Positions 22,925 through 34,079 of a stretch of DNA of 64,000 nt are shown here, piece by piece. Origin of the DNA: Mactra quadrangularis (lineage: Eukaryota > Mollusca > Bivalvia > Venerida > Mactridae). Where the stretch lies: positions 9,695,270-9,759,269 of the forward strand of contig CM046295.1 of the NCBI GenBank assembly GCA_025267735.1, in the 5' to 3' direction. The position numbers and the translations under genes were made by a program. Under the pieces are notes generated by a model, which was given only the letters and a program-made list of their open reading frames with translations, did no database searches and had not been told where the DNA came from. How positions within the stretch are numbered: position 1 is the first letter of the stretch; each line of letters begins with the position of its first letter.

Positions 22925-23216
22925 AATTAGGATAAATCCGCCCCGCAGCACGCGGGTCGTGCGTTCGATTTCCGGACGGGGCTTACTTTAGAGGAGTTTG
23001 GTCATGAAGTTATTTCTACGACCATTCTCCCTCCTACCAATGATTTTTAATTATGTAGGACAGTTGTCAGTCACTGACCTAAGTATGTGCTTAGTAGTTG
23101 GTTAACAGCTAAATCCAGAGATTTAGCCTTTCCAGGAGGAGTGAGTAGGTTGACTGACCGCCTTTATATGACCTATACAATGTGTTGCTACGGCGTTTAT
23201 CCCAACAAACAAAACA
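22925..23216 (+). repeat. SINE family B, head partly deleted
   Basis: From AGCACGCGGGTCGTGCGTTC through CATTCTCCCTCCTACC to the tail ATGTGTTGCTACGGCGTTTA then CCCAACAAACAAAAC. Relative to 53935-54218 in copy 2 it lacks the AGCAAGCTCAGTTGG segment of the tRNA-like head. Confidence 0.75.
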
Positions 23217-24341
23217 AACTAAATAGCATTATGATATTGCAAATGTGAATAATTAATTACAAAGTTTTGTGATGGTATATGATATTTTAATAGCAAAATA
23301 TAATTACAAAAATAATTCTATTTTATATAGCATATTTGAAGTCGTGACCGATGAAGTCAATGTTGGAAAGAGTGTTTATATGAACAAACTATATTTTAAA
23401 TTTATAACAAAAACAGATCATCTATATTAGATAACGTCGGTCGGCTGCCAAAAGGTCGTACCTATGCTTTTTGACAAAAATGACTTTTTGACTGCACAAA
23501 GTACGCCAAAGCGATTCCCGCTTTGCCTCAAAACGTCGTACCTGTAAGCCAGTCAATACCCAAAATATTGTCATGAGATGAAATATCGTAACTCCGTTTG
23601 GTTTTTTGAACAACGGTCAAAATATCGTATCTCAAACTTAACACTCCATTGTTGATAAAAAATGATCACGCAGTTGGATTTTTTTCTTTTAAGAGGTAAA
23701 ATATGTTTTATTGCAACCACTTCATTCATTTAACATTAATTTTGTCTGTTTATCTTATCTGATATGCATCTTGTGGCTTTTTATTTCGTCAAAAACGATT
23801 GAAAATAGTTTGTCATTTCGGTTCCACTAATGATGGCAAGTATTCTACACTAGCAATTAAATTAAGAAGCAGAAATAATGCAATTATAACATTTTATTGT
23901 TTGCAAGCATGGGAAACAGTTATCTTTGACGAATGTTGTAATAAATGAATTTTATGTCTGTCAAATGCGAGTTACGACATTTTGAAACAAAACATTATCA
24001 TTTTTAGTTGGATAATTTTGAGATACGACTTTTTAATAAAATAGTTTTTCCTTCTCCTAAAAACTTTGAAAAAAATGAGATACGAGGTTTTGGCAGCCAA
24101 CCGACGAGAAAATCCTTTATATATGACATTATATAGAATTATATTATACAATTTAATAGTCTACAAAATTTTAGTCTTATTTAAGAACGTTTCTGTGCCA
24201 ATAAATTTATACTTAACAATTACTAAATGGTAAGAAGGATATTTGATAATTTAGGAGAACGTATTGATAAAAAAGTGTTCTTAATGTCGAAATTAGTAGG
24301 TTTTAAATGGAAAAAAGAGATAAAAAATTATGTTTACATAC

Positions 24342-24706
24342 TTGTGATCCAGATTGAAACAAACGCTACATCCCACAGCTTCGTCGGTTTCACAATACAT
24401 ATCAATCAGTTTCATGGGATGATGTGGGCAGAATTCAGTTGGCACTGCAAGCACTTTATCCACAGCTGTCCTGGATGATTGACCATCGGTTTTAGTGTCC
24501 CTCATAGGATGAATTCTCATAGTCTGGAAACTGTTATGGGTTTCAAGACATTCATGGCAGAAATATTCTCCACAAATTAAGCAGTATTTAACTGCTGGTT
24601 TATTTTTCTTCTTATTGGCACATCTAGTGCAACATAACTCATGAAACTCATCTGTAGCATTCATTTGAGAATAACTAAGATTGTCACTATTTCCCTTTTC
24701 TGCCAT
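24342..24706 (-). CDS. RING-less TRIM-like gene, copy 1, exon 1 (two B-boxes)
   Basis: Starts at the ATG at 24706 (MAEKGNSDNLSYSQMNATDE), the same start as in copy 2. The frame upstream opens without another ATG. It encodes 121 codons plus two bases and ends at a GTATGT donor. Zinc ligands are visible. B-box 1 has Cys26, Cys29, Cys42, Cys45, Cys50, Cys53, His57 and His66 (CTRC, YCLICGEYFCHECLETH). B-box 2 has Cys93, His96, Cys105, Cys113, Cys116 and His121, continuing in exon 2 with Cys124 and His128. There is no RING motif before B-box 1 and little room for one unless a 5' coding exon was missed. Exon 2 (19809-21282) joins in phase. Confidence 0.9.
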
Positions 24707-25552
24707 TTTTACTGCGATTTGATTATACTTATGTAGTTCAAGTAACACTCTAGACATTAACTGAATGAATGACGGTATCCTAACTCAACTTGCTGATATA
24801 AAAACATGTATATACAATTAACTATATACAGTTCTCATCAAAAGTTATTTTCAATTTGTAGGTCTACATAATATTGACTTAATTATATTGACAAATTATT
24901 TGTCTGCTTATTTAGAAATGCTTTTTGGTTTAGCTTTATTTTTGGTTATCATTTCACAAATATTATAAAACTAGGTTATGGAAAATTACAATTACATAAT
25001 AAAAAACACGGTAATGGATATTTTAGGATTTCAGATACTCAGTCCTATGATTATAATGCGTTGATGGTGAAATTTATTTTCAATTTATCACAAACCATTC
25101 CTGAGTATATAAAAAACAATGATTCTACAATAATAACAATCACAAGACAGAGATTGTAGTAACATTATTTTTGTTACCAAACTTTTCCTGGGCACTGTAC
25201 ACTGTTAGATTATCTTATCAGTTTAAATTACTTTAATTCACATTTATAACAAACGAGTTGTTGACCCTTTAATTTGATAAAACTATATATTGAATACTTA
25301 GTCAAAATCGGGCACAATAAAAAAACATATACTTAATACATGAATCAAAAGTCATTATGGATAGCAAGCTATAAATGCTGAATGTAACAAGGACAATGGC
25401 GTTTAAGAGAAAACAGATCTTACTTTTTGTAAAAGGTAGATGATGTACGACTAGGTGACTTCACGGATAATAGTGTTGTGAACATAATAATCAAAATATT
25501 GTAACTTTGGACGAGTAAAAATTGGCTGTAGATTTATATTTTTTCATTTCTG
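24707..25552. other. Upstream flank of the TRIM-like gene, copy 1
   Basis: A stretch at about 24900-25120 encodes, apart from one missing T in a homopolymer near 24938, the same 71-residue frame that is open in copy 2 (55904-56119). No promoter motif is obvious. A possible acceptor (TATATCAG on the minus strand near 24796) could mark a 5' UTR exon. Confidence 0.35.
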
Positions 25553-25741
25553 TTGGCAATTGGTCAAATTTGGAATTCCACAACCCTTGACTTGACACTT
25601 CAATTTATTCAGAATTATTTACATGCATATTGTAGGTTGATTCAATCAAATAAAACAATTGCATCAGAGTTGGCGTCGTTTTTGAGAGATGCGCAGAACG
25701 GTGCGGCAAAAACTACCGAAATCGTTCTTAAACATAAATAA
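25553..25741 (+). pseudogene. Unrecognised exon-like frame, disrupted in copy 2
   Basis: Reads about 62 residues ending LKHK-stop, with QIWNSTTLDLTLQFIQNY near the start. There is no ATG (the frame opens with TTG) and no strong acceptor. In copy 2 (56566-56755) the equivalent has an in-frame stop after YCR, where Leu is read here. It may be the relic of a terminal exon or just a conserved chance frame. No family was recognised. Confidence 0.3.
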
Positions 25742-25778
25742 ACAAGATGCGTAGACCTTGTATGTTTTATATAATTAT

Positions 25779-26148
25779 AAGGAACTTAAGTCAGTTATTT
25801 CCCCTTGTTATTTCCCCTTGTATACTCTTCAAATAGGTAGGTCCAGTCATTTAGATTACTTGGATTTTACCCTTACTTATCATTGTAAATTTGCCACAAT
25901 TTATCTTACATAATTTTTTGTAAATTATTTAATTTGTTTGTAAATCAAGTTTTTGGGTAAAGAACTATCTAAATTTCACCACTCCTGCTGATATCTTAAT
26001 TAACAAGAAAGATACTAGATAAATTTTATATCATCCTTACATAGGACTTTAATGATAAAATCCGAGGATTCCAACTGATAGGACCTTCTCACCGCTTGGA
26101 TTGATTCAAATTTTATCACGGAAAGATAACTGACAATACTCCCTCATT
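25779..26148 (-). mobile_element. GGGACTTAAGTCAG MITE, inverted orientation
   Basis: Termini GGAACTTAAGTCAGTTATTT and AAAGATAACTGACAATACTC are inverted. It is the reverse orientation of the copy at 14622-14986. Present at the same place in copy 2 (56788-57159), so it predates the duplication. A short tandem duplication TTATTTCCCCTTG lies near the left end. Confidence 0.75.
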
Positions 26149-27131
26149 AAGTGAGTCAATAATGGAAAGTATATTTGCACTTAATATACATTCACACATT
26201 TTCCATTTGTGTTTCTTCTTATACAAAATAAATGCTTCGAGAGTGTTTCTCATTATTTATCCCCCTCCACAATGGTCCACATAGCCAAGAGTATATTCCG
26301 GGCAGAGCTAGTCCATAATAGAGTTGTTGGCATTAAATAACATTTAAATAGGGGTAATTTGTTATTGAGAGATACAGAATTGAGTTAAATCAGTTCCTCA
26401 ATTTACATACGAGGCAAATATTGATTCCATTCAACAATTTTTCTTACACATCATTTTTTTCAAAGTCCATAATTATTTTAGGATAATATTTCCATTATGC
26501 ACAAATATATTAAAAACAACATTTCTTATATTTACTCCCTGATTTATATCCGAAGGAAAAAGAAACGCAGGGTAAACTTTAGCGGTGATTTACGGTTATC
26601 CATATGAATGATTTTAAAATTTATTTATTAATCTATCAAGAACTATCTTTCATGAATTGTTTTGGAAATTTTCACTGGATTTTGTCCTTTACTTCTTGAG
26701 TTATTGGAAGGAGTTTGGCGATACCCCATACAATCGCAAATTCAAATCGTCCTGTAGTTCTCAGTATCGGATATGTCCTCCTCGCGCAGCTGTCACATGC
26801 CTCATTCTCTAGTGAATTGAAACCGTAATGGAGATTGTTACACTTACAAATAGGCATTTCTCAGTTGGTCAAGCGGGTCGAAAAGTTCTGACTCTGTTCG
26901 TCCTATAGATGTTCAAACGGAGACAAATCAGGACTATATGCTGGTCAGTCAAGTGGACAAGTAAAAAATTGCTGCGAACAGCAGCAAAGTGAGTGTCACG
27001 GCAAACAAAAAAGAATTGTTAAGTATAATCTAAAGGTAACTCAAAAAGCATTATATTGAATTGTCATGTTAAGGTTTTTCAGTAATAAAAAGGTAACTTG
27101 TTATATTTAACGTTTTCCTGGTTATATGTAA
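26149..27131. other. Duplicated non-coding stretch
   Basis: Aligns with 57160-58161. No exon with splice signals was identified; the open frame at 26672-26857 is disrupted by a small insertion in copy 2 (near 57845). Confidence 0.45.
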
Positions 27132-27210
27132 CATTCTCGTTCCCACAGCCTGGTAAGATTCTCGATACTAGTTAGATCGAGAATCTTGATAACCTTGGGG
27201 TACGAGAATG
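27132..27210. repeat. Long palindrome with ATTCTCGT...ACGAGAAT arms
   Basis: Arms of about 35 bases (27132-27166 and 27174-27210) start CATTCTCGTTCCCACAG and end GGGGTACGAGAATG, around a 7-base loop. Related sequences: 58162-58240 (copy 2), 33785-33857 and a single arm at 2497-2531. Probably abutting TIRs of a DNA element family. Confidence 0.75.
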
Positions 27211-27630
27211 GTCTTGATCTAGACACCATCTTTATGCCGACAGGATGTTTGGTTTCAATTGGATTTATTTCCAGTAATTCATATTTTCATGACGCTTAAA
27301 ATTATCAGCAAAAGGGAAAACATAGTCTTTCAAAACCGGTAGTTAAACCTCCTTCATCATTACGTGTTTATATCTGTTATTCTTTACACAGTAATTTGAA
27401 ATCAAATGTAGAATACACGGTTTAACTAAGCACATAATACCTATACCTATAGAGGTTTAAAAGTAGTTTGTATATTTTTATTTATATTCCTGTAGTTATG
27501 AGTGATCATTTATTTTACATTTTAACAACGATTTTGCCACAGACGAAAAATCCAACGATTTTGTCTTCATGCGCCGCACTATATTCTGTTGCGTACCAAA
27601 CGCCGAACTTTGGGATGGTTGTGCGTCTTA

Positions 27631-28488
27631 GTATAGAGGTGATATCTTCACCTTCTATTTTATAAAATGCTAATTTTAACGGAAATACTTACCAACGCAC
27701 CGTTTGTTTCCGATGATGCCGTTTGAAGATGATAAAACCGGTACGTTTCCGTCACTTAATGTTACCGTACCTCCCCACAGCGGTTATCTCTCTTTATAAA
27801 ATCAATTAAAGTAGCAACGCGTGATGTAACCGCTGTGATGACTTTCAATGTGACTGGGCATTGTTTAAAGAAAGAAGCATCTTTATCTTAAAAATTAAAC
27901 GCTTTATCGTGATTTTTTTTTATATATTTACATTTGAATAAATATTAAATGTATTTTAACAAAACTCTATCTATCTTATTTTTTCACATAAAATATTGGC
28001 AAATCTCTACTATATCTATTATACACACATTATGATACCCATATTTGTTATACTGTATCCGTATACTAAACTGGTCCGTTGGTCCGAAAAATATACCTAC
28101 TCCTTTTCATGTGAGTCGAAAGGATTTGCGGAAATGGTTGATATAAAACGCTGATTTTTCGTGTGTTGCACTATTTATAGAAATATTCTTCATATGGTTC
28201 CCCCAAAAATGCTTTTTCTATGTAACTTTTAACGGAAATGGACTGTACTATGACTGCATTAAAAAAACAATAATTGCCGGCAGTAGTAGGATTTATGTCA
28301 CGTGACTTTTGCCCATTGCTATCAAAATATACCCATCACAATATCGGCCACTTTACAGTTTTTTCAGACTTTATAAGTCCGATTATAATTTTCAGGTTTT
28401 TTTTTGTAAATAATATATGTGAAAAGCTGCATATAGTTGGACTCACTGTCTGTCTTTTGAATAGAGAGTGTAAATTACTGCATTGTAG
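27631..28488. other. Spacer right of duplication copy 1
   Basis: Unique relative to copy 2. No element ends or exons recognised. Confidence 0.4.
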
Positions 28489-28735
28489 TGTACTATTAGA
28501 AACTAGAACAGCAAATCAAATCTGGAACAGTTCTTTTCTCCTGTTTTTCTCTCTGTGTCAACAACATAGCAGTTGTGCACGTATGTTACATTTAATTTTC
28601 ACTCAAAAGTTTGATACCTTGAAAACAGTATACGCAAAGTCTGGCGAGTCTGGTGTTAATGACATTTTAGAATTGATCACGAAATCTTCTGATAAAGTTT
28701 CAGCATCTCTCTGTAAATACATGGACAGTGTTTAA
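28489..28735 (+). CDS. Candidate terminal exon, unknown product
   Basis: After a TTGTAG acceptor-like site, the frame reads about 81 residues to a stop at 28733-28735. It includes ETRTANQIWNSS, a hydrophobic stretch (FLLFFSLC) and a more coding-like end (KTVYAKSGESGVNDILELI, then TKSSDKVSASLCKYMDSV). The acceptor lacks a strong pyrimidine tract. QIWNS recurs in the frame at 25553, hinting at a common origin, but the rest does not align convincingly. I do not recognise the family, and upstream exons were not found. Confidence 0.3.
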
Positions 28736-30044
28736 GAAAGTACAATAATTGATATATATTGATATACATAATGTGTATGAATGTATTTATACTCTGTTGT
28801 TTGTTACGTGTATACATAGATTGATTGATACTTACATTTCTTATGTGTATGCATGTAATGATTGATGCTTATATTTGTTGTAAAATTATAAAAAAATACA
28901 TTAAAATTAATAAAAATGTATGTACATATATCTACACTTACCGTATATACATGTTTTAAACGTTATTTTCCTTTTTTCTAATTTCTTTTTCACCTATTAT
29001 TTAATATTTATCATACCCCAAAGTGATCTTTTAGAAGGAAAACCTATTGACCTAATAAACTTATCTTTATTCAGCATCGTTGCTTTATTCGGCACTCACG
29101 TGACTACGCATTGACGGACTACTTTTCTACGTAATCATAACATTAAGTAGTTCTGGCTTCCAAAACTTTATAAGCCACTTTTTTAACATTTTGATTTTCG
29201 TCAAATTCGGCATTAAAGTTTTGGATCAGACCCGTTATGAAATCTCACCAGAATAACACCCATTCGTTTAAGCTCGTTTTTCTAATCAAATAACCATTTG
29301 GTAATAAGATCGTGTGCATTATTCAATAAAACATTCATTTAAACATCATTTTACACCAAAACGGCCATTGAAATATCAAAGAATTAAATAAAATAGCCGT
29401 TTTCGCTGGGAAACATTCAATCTCATCGTCTAACAGACATTTGAAGCTGTGCGAGATCTCGTTTCAACCGGAATTCTCGGTTATGAGCGTTAACGAACAT
29501 AGCGGAGTAATTCCAATTGATGCCGGGAATCCCAAATAAAAATCTACTTTTTGAATTTATTTGTTAACAAAGACATTTTGTTTTCTAGCAATTAAAGATT
29601 TTATTTCTTATTCATTTTTATATAACTAACAGTACGTAAACAAAATCCTATCAATTATGTAAAACTACAGAAAAAAAGTAACATTTTATGTTTATTTTCA
29701 ACGAGCATATTTTGTAAATAAATGTCGCGTGGTTGAAGCACATGGTATTGTTATCATGACCGTCAAGGTCTATCTCGACGTCAAGTGGTCCACATTTTGT
29801 CAAGATGGCGGCAGAGTATTGAATTTTAAGACCTATTGGAAACTTTGGCGTATTTTACGTTCGGAATGGGCACTTGTTAGGTTGTAAGTTTTCAAATTAA
29901 AAGATTATACATTATTTTAACGGGATATTTTTCAATTTTCTCCAATGCACACTTGATGTTTGTATACGAGTGTGGTAGATTCCTGGCACCATAGACGAAG
30001 AATATATATAGACCGCGCACGGCATTGGATAACTGTTGGCCGCC
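28736..30044. other. Spacer; possible promoter region at its right end
   Basis: Mostly AT-rich; CpG-containing sequence increases from about 29400 to 30045 (e.g. GCGAGATCTCG near 29449), which would fit a promoter for the candidate gene that follows. This is suggestive only. Confidence 0.3.
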
Positions 30045-30706
30045 ATGGCCAATCAGCTTCAGCTTCCGGTAAGGGCAAGAAACTGAAAATGTAAACATAA
30101 CAGTGTAAGGTAAACGACTTGCAACGGACTTATTTCTTGTATATCTCAGTCATTTCGAATTGAAAGTGATTTAAATCGTGTGTAACTATTGATATTGAAG
30201 TGTAAAAGATGTTGACTGAGCAGGTAACTTGAAAATCTCTCGGAATTTCTTGTTTGAATGATGAGTTGTGCGTATTGCCCTGACTGACCTAGTTCTGCTA
30301 ACTTCTGGCTTTCAATACTTTACAAGCCGGTTTTTTACATTTTTTTCATCTTATGCGGCATCAAACGTTTATTCACAACATTCTAGATATGAATACGCTA
30401 AAGAAATTAATGTACTGGTACAATAGTTATAATAGAATGATTTTAATTCTTCTGCTTTCAAGAGGGGGGGGGGGTAATTTCTTTGTGTCATTTGTGTGTA
30501 CTCCCATTTTTTAACAGTCTGTCAGTCTATAGTATAGCAACATTGCCTATTGGACAGACCTGTGTTAGTTTCATTGGCTTCTCTTTTGATTATAACAACT
30601 GTCTACAGATGAGTTTGATACTGAAACTGAGTAGAAAGTATAACAACAAGGCTCCAGGCCAGAGAGCGGAATTTCAATTCACTGTAAAGAATGAGTGTAA
30701 TGTCAG
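30045..30706 (+). CDS. Candidate two-exon 5' part of an unknown gene
   Basis: The ATG at 30045 sits in a near-ideal start context (GCCGCCATGG) and reads MANQLQLP to a GTAAGG donor (30069). The next exon, 30609-30706, has a CTACAG acceptor and CAG|GTACAC donor. It stays open in phase as MSLILKLSRKYNNKAPGQRA, then EFQFTVKNECNV, a composition that looks like real protein. A second possible first exon, MLTEQ at 30209-30223 with a GTAACT donor, is also in phase. No third exon was found; an 865-bp hAT-like element begins 62 bases downstream. I do not recognise the product, and a chance combination cannot be excluded. Confidence 0.35.
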
Positions 30707-30768
30707 GTACACACTGTATCATTTTTATCATATTACAGAGAAACATTATTATTTCATGGTCTATGCAC

Positions 30769-31633
30769 TAGGGCTGGGACGAGTACTCGAGTACCCGAGT
30801 ATCAGGTCGGGTAAGGCTACTACCGGGTACAAAGTAACAAAGTTATTACCCGGTACTGGTAAAATAAAACACTTGATATTAAACTAGCTTCCGATTTTTC
30901 AAAAATTAAAAAAAATACCTTACCCACTGTCAGTTTACACTGTGCAGACTTGGTGGAAGTATGGAACTTGAAACTACAAGTAGGTACGTTTAGACTTACT
31001 TCAGGCTTGGACTTAATAAACGTAGGTGGTGGCAAACAGACCTTGGAAGGCTCGGTAGCATGTAACTTGGATTTGTTTCATTTATTCATAATCTAACTGT
31101 ATTGGCAACACTGTGGTCAAACGTTCTCTCTGTTTTGTGATTGTAAGCCCTGCAATGCCAAACACTCTTTCTGTGGGGACAGAAGTTGTCGGAATACCGA
31201 GAATTTTTTTTAATATACAACTTCGAAAACCTGGCATTGATCTCTTACTACCATGAAAAGGGGTTGAGTGGTATCGATCTGTTCGGCTCTAATATAAAAA
31301 ATGTGGACGATCGTTTACGAAGCTTTATTGTGTGCATAAACTTGAGGTGTTTCTTCATGGAAGAGGTAATGCCACCACAGTAACTCTACTCAACTTCAAG
31401 GTTACAAATATAACATTTAGCTTTTTGTTTATCACCAAGAAGTGTGAAATATTGCCAAACTTGGCTTTTTAGTGAAGCTTGATTCTTGCCATTTTATAAG
31501 CAGTAGCAAGTGCCAGGATGTAGGAGCAATTACTCTTTCATTATTTATAACAGCTGGTACCCGGGTAGTTGGGTACCACGGGTAATACGGCCTCGGGTAC
31601 CTGGGTACAAATTTTCTATTTGTATCAGCCTTA
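30769..31633. mobile_element. 865-bp hAT-like non-autonomous element
   Basis: Begins TAGGGCTGGGA and ends TATCAGCCTTA, 9 of 11 bases inverted. It is flanked by CTATGCAC (30761-30768) and CTATGCCC (31634-31641), an 8-bp target duplication with one mismatch, as expected for hAT. Subterminal regions are rich in CGAGTACTCGAG- and GGGTACC-type palindromic motifs. No transposase frame. Confidence 0.8.
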
Positions 31634-33183
31634 CTATGCCCAGTTGAAATTAAATATATGCTTTATTTTTGCAGCAAAATCTGAGACCAGCAATAGTATA
31701 CTCCTTTAGTTTAATGTAAAACACTTCATACTAGAGATTAGTCTCTATTAAATGAAGAGATCCGAGTTCAAGTCTCAGTGAGAGTTATTTGCTCGGTCAC
31801 AGATGGTGTGGAGGCTGCATAAATATTTTTTTTGGTATACTTCTTTCCATGATTCTCATCTGGATATGCTTTTTCTGACCCAACTTGGTTATTTGACAAT
31901 TGACTACACCACTATTTTGTTAGAAAAATGATGACAAATGTCATTGATGTCAAACAGGAATTGGCTCATATCTAAGTATTTATTAGGACTAACAATAATA
32001 CTGATATAACTGTCATACATTACACATATCTTTCCCAGTATCAGATCCATTAACTTATTTCCATTGACCAACTTGTGTTAAATTATAATAGTTTGTCATT
32101 TTGTGAATGGTTTATGATACAAGTTCCAACTGTTAATTATGTTTATGCAGGGATTGACACTTACTGTGTTTACCAGGGATCCTAAAGGAATCCCTAGTCA
32201 GTTTTTCAGAGATTTCTCCTTAACATAAAGGGATTCCTTCTATAAATAACAAATATTTTGGATACAGATTTGCCATCACTAATTGTAATAAACAATCCAT
32301 GGTAACTCAAATTTTTTGTAAGAACAGGGTAATATTTTAGGAGTTATGATGAAATCCCAGTTAAGTATTTCCTAGTTTTCAGGATCATCCGAATCTAGGA
32401 ACACTGTCCTGTATGTTAGGGTCAACTTTTACAAAAATGAACAAATGTTATCATAAAACAAATACATATGATACAGTGTAGTCGATGTATTACATCTGAT
32501 AGAAAATTATGAAGTAACTGATACAACATGTATTTGCTTCTGAAGTATGAGTTGTCTCCCTTATGCTAATTTTCTTACTTTAACGGAGATAAACCCAATC
32601 ACATATAAATTGTTTATTGGTGTTGCATTTGTGACATTAACGCATGGTGTGTGATTGTACCTAGCCACTTCAAAACACTGCTATGAGTACAAAATTTTAT
32701 TAATGCTTGGCACTGTATAAATTTCATCAATATATGTTAGACAAATGAACTCATCATCAATATTTCTCAGTTTTTTACATCACACGTATACTATACAAGC
32801 ACTAATACTTATGAGATGAATATCTAGAATAATCATAAATAGTGTATGCCAATGGCTTGAAAAAGTATTTATTAAAAAATCTCAAATTTGAATTGCTAAA
32901 CATATAAGCCTTTAAACATATGAGGTTTTTGAAGGCTAAATGATAAAAAAAAAATATTTGGTCGGGTCATATTAATCGTATTTCACACAATATTAAATCT
33001 ACCTACTGTAGTACACACACTGATTAAGTCCAAAGTCCACTAAAAGTTCACATCCATTGCTCACAATGTGTGTGTCAGCTCAGCCCTATAGTTCGACTTT
33101 CTTAATATGCATATTAGTTGACTTGATGTTGGTAAGTCTCTCTTCTCTAAGTTTGATGTTGTTATGTCGCTTTTTAGCGCAAT
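31634..33183. other. Spacer without recognised genes
   Basis: AT-rich. A tRNA-like fragment (GATCCGAGTTCAAGTC near 31760) is too degraded to call. No exon pair supported. Confidence 0.4.
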
Positions 33184-33500
33184 TAGGGACTTTAGTCAGT
33201 TATCTTCCCTGATAAAATCTGAAGCAATCCAATTTCAGGTCCTTACACTTGGAATACTCGGATTTTATCATTTAAGTTCTATGTAAGGGTAATAAAATAT
33301 TTCATCTTATATCTTGTAAATGAAGATATTAACAGAAGTGGTGAAATTTAGATAGTTCTTTACCATAGGAGTACTTAGCTTAAATTTCAAACAAATGAAA
33401 TGATTTACAAATAGTTTTTAAGATAGATTTTGGCAAATCGACATTGAAAAGTAAGAGTAAAGTCCAAGTAATTTAACATATTGGACCTACCTATTTAAAG
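33184..33500 (+). mobile_element. GGGACTTAAGTCAG MITE, right end missing
   Basis: Starts AGGGACTTTAGTCAGTTATC and follows the family to GACCTACCTATTTAAAG. The last 30 or so bases, including the right TIR, are replaced by a short GGACAACTCAACCCG-type repeat (33505-33555). Confidence 0.7.
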
Positions 33501-33784
33501 TGGGACCAGGACAACTCAACCGGAATCCAACTCAACCCGGGACAACTCAACCCGTATGATATATACATGTACCTAGTTATTCGTCCAAAATAATATGTTT
33601 AAATAATTAAATTTGATATTGAGATAAATTTGAGCGCTAATGGAAGATTTTAAAGTATGAAAATAATGATGAAAAAATACAACATTTCGCCGTGTATTAT
33701 GACTAATTATGCAATTTAAAGATCTTTAAGAATGGCTAATTCTATGAGTAAGTAATTTAATTACTGTGATTAAAAATATAAATT

Positions 33785-33857
33785 GTTCTCGTTTCCAGAG
33801 GTTATAAAGATTTTTCTACTTATATTTAGAATATTGATAACCTCTGGGTACGAGAAT
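33785..33857. repeat. Palindrome related to the ATTCTCGT family
   Basis: GTTCTCGTTTCCAGAGGTTA and ATAACCTCTGGGTACGAGAA are inverted around about 30 bases. Outer arms match 27132-27210; the inner arm parts have diverged. Confidence 0.65.
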
Positions 33858-34079
33858 AAATATACAAATACGTAACAATAGTAGATCATGATTTTGTTGA
33901 ACATATGTAACGTGTTCATTTTAAGAAGTATAAAAGTTTAATCTATTTTATTTAAGGACGTTCTGTTAAGGTTTTGAGGTGCTCAAAAAGACTAAATATC
34001 AATGACTATTCTGTAACAACATAGGTATAAGGATGTCAAATTGCCATTAACTTAGTATTTTTCTACTTACAGAACAAAT

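Larger units (their letters stand above)
21283..24341 (-). other. Intron of TRIM-like gene copy 1
   Basis: The donor is GTATGT (24341-24336) and the acceptor TTTTCAG. The intron holds the left terminus of an element near 21504 truncated by a deletion, two SINE family B pieces and a stretch around 21545-21620 that resembles the donor-proximal region 24190-24300. Confidence 0.75.
9833..27630 (+). repeat. Segmental duplication, copy 1 (about 17.8 kb)
   Basis: Collinear with 39536-58656 in the same orientation. Matching landmarks include the tRNA-like relics, the family A SINE, both exons of the TRIM-like gene, a 370-bp MITE and the ATTCTCG palindrome. Copy-1-only sequence: a MITE (12383-12776), about 14097-16714 and a Tc1/mariner relic (17506-18681). 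Copy 1 lacks the equivalents of 42973-45688 and about 49918-52546. Sampled non-coding stretches, such as 22141-22400 against 53130-53390, differ at only one or two positions. Confidence 0.95.
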
